Shown piece by piece: positions 59,815 through 64,000 of a stretch of DNA of 64,000 bases (position 1 is the stretch's first letter; every line of letters starts with the position of its first letter). The translations under genes and the position numbers were made by a program. The notes beneath the pieces were generated by a model. That model saw only the letters and a list, made by a program, of their open reading frames with translations, made no database searches and was not told where the DNA came from. Origin of the DNA: Candidatus Fraserbacteria bacterium (GTDB taxonomy: Bacteria; Bipolaricaulota; Bipolaricaulia; RBG-16-55-9; JAJCYT01); NCBI GenBank assembly GCA_029262795.1, contig JAJCYT010000026.1:114273-178272 (forward strand), written 5' to 3'.

Positions 59815-59849
59815 AAAAGGGTTGGTTGAATTTTCCAGCCAACCCTTTT
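59815..59849 (+). terminator. Terminator of the AAA/PspA-like cassette
   Basis: AAAAGGGTTGG pairs with CCAACCCTTTT, with additional pairs inside, 8 bp after the stop codon. The 150 bp beyond it hold nothing recognisable. Confidence 0.82.
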
Positions 59850-60001
59850 CTTAAACACTTTATCTAGAAATAAAAATCCCTAGAAGATTCAACGTCGATA
59901 TATCATTCCCACGCAGGCCCGGCTGTAGTCGGCAGAATTCACAGTTTGTTGGCGAACTTGGATTCCTTCATGGGAAGGACACTGAAAGCTTAACACAGGC
60001 T

Positions 60002-61327
60002 TTATTCAGAAGATGTTTGAGAGCGTCTGGCGGGGTCATTCCACCAAAGGAGTTCTGTAATCCATATTGGATATGGTCCATTCAAATTCTTTTCGAGTTC
60101 CTCATTGTTTTTTAAAGACTCAGAAAAATTTACAGATTCCATTGTGAGGTCGATTTTTCCAGATTCGAAAAGTTCTAATTCAGTTTCATCTTGGTTTAAA
60201 TTCAAAACTGTAATTTGATCCAGATATGGAAGGGTGAAATCGTTTTCATCCTTTTTCCAATAATGAGGATTGCGGCTCAAAACAAGCTGCTCATCAGGTA
60301 AATATGTCTTGATACGAAAAGGCCCTGCACCCACAAGTTGTTCCGAAGGTTCATACACAGTCCAAAGGTGTTCATATTTAATATTATTAGAAATTTTCCA
60401 ACGGTTGGTTTCTGCGTAAACGCTCAGTTGTTCAACCTCTTCAATGAGTGAATCAATTTGAGCTTTGAGTTCAGGCTCTTCTTGAGTCAAAGCCTCAGCA
60501 AGCTGTCTTAAGTTTGTTTTAAGCGCTTCTTCTAACGTGTTCACACTGTTGATGGATTTTTCTGTTACGCTTTCTTCCAGATCTTTTAATGCCCAATCTA
60601 TTGCCTCTACGGGATCAACAGCAAAATATTCAAAGGTTTGTCGTTGCTCATCGATGGTTTGTTCGACCAGTTGAATGATGCTTTGAACGCTGTAATGAAG
60701 TCGCTCAATTTGTTTTTCTAAGAAAGGCTTTGGCAAAATAGGAAGCAGAAGTGTATTAATTTGCAAAGCTTCCTCTGATGATACTTTTATTGTCCACTCA
60801 TCGAGTGCTTCTGCTTCAATATTTTTTGGATAAAGTCCGTCATAAGGCCGAATTTCGTCTATTCCAAGGTTAGATATTGCATTGAAATTGAAAGCGACAT
60901 CTTCTGAAGTGAGTGGCTGACCATCAGAAAATTTTACATTTCGGCGAAGATGAAAAACTATTTCTTTATTGTCATTTAAGCTTTCCCAATTGGTTGCTAA
61001 GGCAGGTTCAAATTTTGAAAGATTTAGGTTTATATCGATTAGACTTGCATGCAGTAAGCTGAAAAATTTACCTGGAAAATAGCCAATTATTTCATAAACG
61101 GGGTTAGCGGCTGTTTCTAAGGGGTTATTAATAGCGAAAACCAATTCGCCACCAGGTTGACCGAGTTCAACCAATCCCAAGTCTGAGCCGATAACTTTGT
61201 ATTCGGTTGGGCCACTGTCAATGAGGGGCGTGTCTGTTGAATTGGTTTGTTGCCAGTAGAAATATCCACCGACGGTGATGATCGTGAGGCTCAGCAGGGC
61301 GAAGGCCCAGAGTGGTTTTTTCAACAT
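60002..61327 (-). CDS. Truncated family-5 solute-binding protein with coiled-coil insert
   Basis: A 441-residue protein exported or anchored by one N-terminal helix (PLWAFALLSLTIITVGGYFYW). The first lobe follows the peptide/nickel-binding SBP family 5 pattern (FEPALATNWESLNDNKEIVFHLRRNVKFSDGQPLTSEDVAFNF), and GAGPFRIKTYLPDEQLVLSRNPHYWK is the characteristic second-lobe entry. Between LPILPKPFLEK and GAGPF there are about 145 residues of acidic helix where relatives have roughly 25. The protein stops about 80-100 residues after GAGPF, far short of the usual 500-600, so the second lobe is incomplete. No ABC permease or ATPase is nearby. A sensor, or a decaying gene, is possible. Confidence 0.75.
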   Translation of the reverse strand: MLKKPLWAFALLSLTIITVGGYFYWQQTNSTDTPLIDSGPTEYKVIGSDLGLVELGQPGGELVFAINNPLETAANPVYEIIGYFPGKFFSLLHASLIDINLNLSKFEPALATNWESLNDNKEIVFHLRRNVKFSDGQPLTSEDVAFNFNAISNLGIDEIRPYDGLYPKNIEAEALDEWTIKVSSEEALQINTLLLPILPKPFLEKQIERLHYSVQSIIQLVEQTIDEQRQTFEYFAVDPVEAIDWALKDLEESVTEKSINSVNTLEEALKTNLRQLAEALTQEEPELKAQIDSLIEEVEQLSVYAETNRWKISNNIKYEHLWTVYEPSEQLVGAGPFRIKTYLPDEQLVLSRNPHYWKKDENDFTLPYLDQITVLNLNQDETELELFESGKIDLTMESVNFSESLKNNEELEKNLNGPYPIWITELLWWNDPARRSQTSSE

Positions 61328-61645
61328 TTACGGTTGTGCTACAAACCTGTCCAGAGTACCACCAAAAACGGCAAACACTTCAATGGATTGTTCACCACGA
61401 ATCAGGCCACTGGCATGGATATCTTTGACGGTTTGCTGGTAGGTTTCAGAATGGTCCAGCGCTTCGATGGCGGCCATGTCTTCCCATAAACTCAGCGTGA
61501 CGCTGCCTTCAGGGTTGTGCCAAAATTGACAACCTAAAAATCCTGGTTGTTTTTTGAACATGGGTAGAGATTGTTCATTGGCAAATTTTTGAAAATCTTC
61601 GAGCCGGTCAACGTCTACGTGTGTTCTCCAAAGTCGTGCAATCAT
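61328..61645 (-). CDS. Antibiotic biosynthesis monooxygenase (ABM) family protein
   Basis: A 105-residue ferredoxin-like dimeric alpha/beta-barrel protein. RLWRTHVDVDRLEDFQKFANEQSLPMFKKQPGFLGCQFWHNPEGSVTLSLWEDMAAIEALDHSETYQQTV is the ABM pattern (PGFLG, LWED). Family members are small cofactor-free monooxygenases or heme-degrading enzymes. It lies 11 bp after the tandem-HxlR regulator gene and abuts the SBP gene with no gap, so the three form one minus-strand operon. Confidence 0.87.
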   Translation of the reverse strand: MIARLWRTHVDVDRLEDFQKFANEQSLPMFKKQPGFLGCQFWHNPEGSVTLSLWEDMAAIEALDHSETYQQTVKDIHASGLIRGEQSIEVFAVFGGTLDRFVAQP

Positions 61646-61656
61646 GATTTCTCCAT

Positions 61657-62217
61657 TTAATCTGACTCATTCAACACCCCTGCCAATTGAATCAGTGCCG
61701 CGCATAGCGGACAATCTTTCATGGTTAGATCATACTGATTTCTGTTTGAGTTTGCTGAGATTTTCTGACGATGAATGAATTTTGCTTGTTCTAATTGTTC
61801 CAGCGTTTGAGTCAGAGCGCGTGGTGTGATGTCTGGTAAATGTTCCTTTAGGTTGGAAAAACGGTGATGGCCCAGACACATAGTGTAGATCACGGGCAAT
61901 GACCACTTTTTCAAGCCGACTTTTTCAATATCTAAAAAATTCAAGATGTTTAACAATTCATGACATGCCTGTCCGACGGTGCTGCCTTCGGGAGTAAAAA
62001 TGTATTCGGGTCGGAGTGGATGGCCGTAGCCTTCGTTTCGCATCACCCATCCGTGCTGGATCAAGACCTCAAGTGTGCGGCTGAGGGAATCCCGACTTAG
62101 TTCAAGTTTGTTCACCAGAGTGATGAACTTGGCCCCAGATAGTTGATATAGCACGGCCAACAGAGGCACATTCCAGCGATGATGGCACAATTGAATTAAT
62201 CGTTTGGTTGAATTCAT
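61657..62217 (-). CDS. Tandem HxlR-type winged-helix regulator
   Basis: A 186-residue regulator built from two HxlR/MarR-like winged helices. The first (about 8-85) reads HHRWNVPLLAVLYQLSGAKF ... LSRDSLSRTLEVLIQHGWVMRN ... YIFTPEG. The second (about 100-172) reads LKKWSLPVIYTMCLGHHRFSNLKEHLPDITPRALTQTLEQLEQAKFI ... YDLTMKDC. HxlR proteins normally have one such domain and act as dimers; this looks like a fused dimer. Cys residues near the end (KDCPLCAALI) could sense electrophiles, as in HypR or QorR. It is divergent from the VOC-YciI-DinB genes, which it may control. Confidence 0.82.
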   Translation of the reverse strand: MNSTKRLIQLCHHRWNVPLLAVLYQLSGAKFITLVNKLELSRDSLSRTLEVLIQHGWVMRNEGYGHPLRPEYIFTPEGSTVGQACHELLNILNFLDIEKVGLKKWSLPVIYTMCLGHHRFSNLKEHLPDITPRALTQTLEQLEQAKFIHRQKISANSNRNQYDLTMKDCPLCAALIQLAGVLNESD

Positions 62218-62311
62218 CTTGGCTTTTACCCTGACCCCTTGACTTTGTAAATTTCATTTAGTATACTTTTCGTACTTTGTGAAATCAACCAATTGTATAA
62301 AGGAGATGAAC

Positions 62312-62689
62312 ATGAGTGATGTGAATTTCAAAGGGGCAATGACGTGTGCAATGCAGGTGAAGGATCTTTCTAAAGCGATCGATTGGTATCAGGATCGACT
62401 TGGATTTAAGGAACTGTATCGTCTGGAAGATGCAGGCTGGGCTGAGGTCAATTCACCTTGCCATGGCGTCAGCCTGGGTTTTTCTGTCGTAGAACAACCG
62501 CAGGTTGAAGGCGGTGCCACGATTACGTTTGAAGTGGCTGATGTTGAAGGCGCGCGTCAATCACTGGAATCAAAACAAGTGAAATTTGATGGTCCCATCC
62601 ACACGATTGAAGGCGTGGTGAAGATGACCACATTTTTTGATGACGATGGAAACAAGCTGATGTTCACACAATCGTTGATGGAAGGCTGA
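62312..62689 (+). CDS. VOC (glyoxalase/dioxygenase-like) protein
   Basis: A 125-residue vicinal-oxygen-chelate protein: MTCAMQVKDLSKAIDWYQDRLGFKELYRLEDAGWAEVNSPCHGVSLGF, then EVADVEGARQSLESKQVKFDGPI and MTTFFDDDGNKLMFTQS. The final motif lacks the usual Pro (DPDGN) but keeps D-x-D-GN. Possible roles are glyoxalase-like isomerisation or drug binding. AAAGGAGATGAAC precedes the ATG at 62312. YciI follows 3 bp downstream. Confidence 0.88.
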   Translation: MSDVNFKGAMTCAMQVKDLSKAIDWYQDRLGFKELYRLEDAGWAEVNSPCHGVSLGFSVVEQPQVEGGATITFEVADVEGARQSLESKQVKFDGPIHTIEGVVKMTTFFDDDGNKLMFTQSLMEG

Positions 62690-62692
62690 AGG

Positions 62693-62995
62693 ATGCCTCA
62701 ATTTATTTATAACATGACGCCGGTTCGCCCCGAGATGGTGGACCGGCCTGAACTATGGACCGAAGCTGACAATAAGCGAGCCGAAGATCATTTTGCCTAC
62801 CTCACTAAAGCGACAGAAGAAGGCAGGCTCATTCTGGCAGGTCGTTCGCTGGACGTGAAAGGCCCTGCCATCGTAATCTTTGAAGCGGATGATGAAGTGG
62901 CAGCTCGAGTTTTTATGGAGGGCGATCCGTTTGTTTCTCAAGGTTTTGTCACCGCAGAGGTTTATCCATTTCGAGTGGCGCTGCAACAAAAGTAA
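62693..62995 (+). CDS. YciI family protein
   Basis: A 100-residue YCII-domain protein: FIYNMTPVRPEMVDRPELWTEADNKRAEDHFAYLTKATEEGRLILAGRSLDVKGPAIVIFEADDEVAARVFMEGDPFVSQGFVTAEVYPF. The family has a ferredoxin-like dimer fold with a His-Asp pair; here DHF supplies the His and GDPF the Asp. Role uncertain (dehalogenase-like or muconolactone-like chemistry has been proposed). It is closely packed between VOC and DinB genes. Confidence 0.88.
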   Translation: MPQFIYNMTPVRPEMVDRPELWTEADNKRAEDHFAYLTKATEEGRLILAGRSLDVKGPAIVIFEADDEVAARVFMEGDPFVSQGFVTAEVYPFRVALQQK

Positions 62996-63012
62996 ATTCA
63001 AGGAGCCTATAG

Positions 63013-63507
63013 ATGAACACCATCCATGCCCCCCACACACAGATCGACCCACGCCAGCTTAATAGCACTTACGTCCAAATGGTGTTGGATTTGTGCATGA
63101 AATCCGCCAAAGCCATTCCGCATGAAAAAGCCACTTGGACACCTTCAGACGGAGGTGCCAAGTCCGCACTCGATATCGTAAAACATATGGTGGAAGTGAA
63201 TCATTCCATCAGCACCTACGTTCGCGACAATCAACCGATATCGGATGAAGCAAAAGGTGAACTATTGGCCCGCATCAACACCTACGAAGACGCTCTAAGT
63301 GAACTGACTTCCAGCAGCGATGCTTTGGCCAAAGCGTATCAGTCTGTCTCCGATGAACGCATTAAAGACGCGTTGCAAAACTTGCCTCAACCAGGGTCAT
63401 TGGCGCGTACAATGGGGGTGGGCATCATTCACCTTACGTATCATTGGGGTCAGCTTTGCTATCTACAAACGATGTGGAATGATCAGGAAGATCATTTTCT
63501 CAAATGA
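63013..63507 (+). CDS. DinB-like protein
   Basis: A 164-residue four-helix bundle of the DinB superfamily. The metal-binding His are expected at DIVKHMVEVNHS (first pair) and GVGIIHLTYHWGQLCYLQTMW (H-x3-H form, followed by the GQ turn of the family). It follows YciI by 17 bp with AAGGAGCC before the ATG, forming a VOC-YciI-DinB operon opposite the tandem-HxlR gene. Likely thiol-dependent detoxification or a structural role. Confidence 0.82.
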   Translation: MNTIHAPHTQIDPRQLNSTYVQMVLDLCMKSAKAIPHEKATWTPSDGGAKSALDIVKHMVEVNHSISTYVRDNQPISDEAKGELLARINTYEDALSELTSSSDALAKAYQSVSDERIKDALQNLPQPGSLARTMGVGIIHLTYHWGQLCYLQTMWNDQEDHFLK

Positions 63508-63544
63508 GTTTCACCTTGATAAGGAAGGCGCATTTGCGCCTTCC

Positions 63545-64000
63545 TTAATTCAGTTTCAATTTAAAGTGATCTAACAGAATCGATACTTTAGGAAACCTGG
63601 TTGGCATATATTGTGTCGATTGCGCAATAATAATGCTTATCAGTATCAACCCAATGCCCAACCACTGTTTCATTGCAAACCCCTGATCTAAAAAAACATA
63701 ACCTAAGAGAACTGCCATTACTGGGCTGAACAATCCCAGGAACGAAATTTGAAAGGGGCGCAAATTCTTGATGCCCCGGAACCAAAGCCAATAGGCCAAT
63801 CCCGTTCCAATAACGCTCAGCCATAGAAAGCCAAAGAGGTTGGTCGCCGAGAAGGCGGGCAATGTGGGTCCAGCAATAAACAGGATGGGGAGCAGGACAA
63901 TGCCTCCAGCGGTCAACTGCCAGGCGGTAAAGGGCAGCAAATCGACAGGATTGCCCCATCGTTTGGTCAACACAATGCCTGCCGCCATTGACAGCATGGC
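63545..64000 (-). CDS. EamA/DMT family transporter, partial
   Basis: The C-terminal 150 residues of a drug/metabolite transporter; the gene runs past the window edge. Five helices are visible, with the typical EamA repeat features WQLTAGGIVLLPILF, LWLSVIGTGLAYWLWFRGIKNLRPFQISFLGLFSPVMAVLLGYVFLDQ and WLGIGLILISIIIAQ. The second EamA domain is complete here. Substrate unknown. It converges with the DinB gene. Confidence 0.9.
   Translation of the reverse strand, partial: AMLSMAAGIVLTKRWGNPVDLLPFTAWQLTAGGIVLLPILFIAGPTLPAFSATNLFGFLWLSVIGTGLAYWLWFRGIKNLRPFQISFLGLFSPVMAVLLGYVFLDQGFAMKQWLGIGLILISIIIAQSTQYMPTRFPKVSILLDHFKLKLN

Overview
The window is a bacterial chromosome segment with moderate GC (judged by eye), densely coded and mostly led by Shine-Dalgarno (SD) sequences, with about 67 supportable protein genes. 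I found no rRNA, tRNA, CRISPR array or intact insertion sequence. Lipoboxes, a LolA-like protein, a small barrel-like outer-membrane candidate, long secreted beta-helix and C-terminal sorting-like domains, and a tungsten/molybdenum aldehyde:ferredoxin oxidoreductase suggest a Gram-negative, probably uncultivated bacterium. I cannot place it in a phylum from sequence alone.

Layout. 1-1.5 kb: a coiled-coil protein whose C-terminus looks like an SSB tail, a small Lys-rich protein, and two diverged copies of a structured non-coding element. 1.7-8.9 kb: methionine/threonine and central-carbon genes (MetF-like, homoserine dehydrogenase, class II FBPase, mtnA) with an MBL hydrolase and an SDR. 9-15.4 kb: a 953-residue beta-helix protein, gatA, and a secreted EF-hand protein. 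15.5-18.4 kb: a TetR operon (SRPBCC, SDR) and a LolA-like protein. 18.8-28 kb: M20 peptidase, MFS, tandem-ACT protein, a three-gene ABC-2 exporter, a Spy-like protein and rpe. 28.5-31.4 kb: an AT-rich HEPN candidate, a thioesterase and a NYN-LOTUS protein. 31.5-36 kb: a membrane/WecG fusion facing the rpsT-secF-recJ operon. 36.5-41.5 kb: a second TetR regulon (membrane protein, cupin, AhpD) and a universal stress protein. 41.6-50 kb: an FMN hydroxyacid oxidase, a second ABC exporter, a PKD/cupredoxin lipoprotein, DUF1028, GNAT, metallopeptidase, bifunctional nuclease and pgk. 50.7-53.3 kb: a ParA/RHH partition-like cassette behind an AT-rich repeat region, RidA, and a phage ERF-like gene. 53.5-59.8 kb: AOR with MoaD, then a classic AAA ATPase, a membrane coiled-coil protein and a PspA-like protein. 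60-64 kb: a tandem-HxlR locus, a truncated solute-binding protein, small detoxification-type proteins and part of a DMT transporter.

The best candidate for an undescribed system is at 55,993-59,806. It combines a double AAA ATPase (first module degenerate, second of the classic Vps4/CDC48 type) with a two-helix membrane protein carrying long coiled coils and a PspA/Vipp1-like coiled-coil protein. The last two have their own apparently leaderless promoter with a palindrome in its spacer. PspA/Vipp1 belongs to the ESCRT-III superfamily, so the set looks like a bacterial ATPase-plus-filament membrane-remodelling module. Other notable signals are an AUU start for ribosomal protein S20, matched TetR operators at two loci with near-identical promoters, a ribosome-site-sequestering hairpin before the WecG fusion, and a family of roughly 75-bp G-rich intergenic repeats with conserved flanks.
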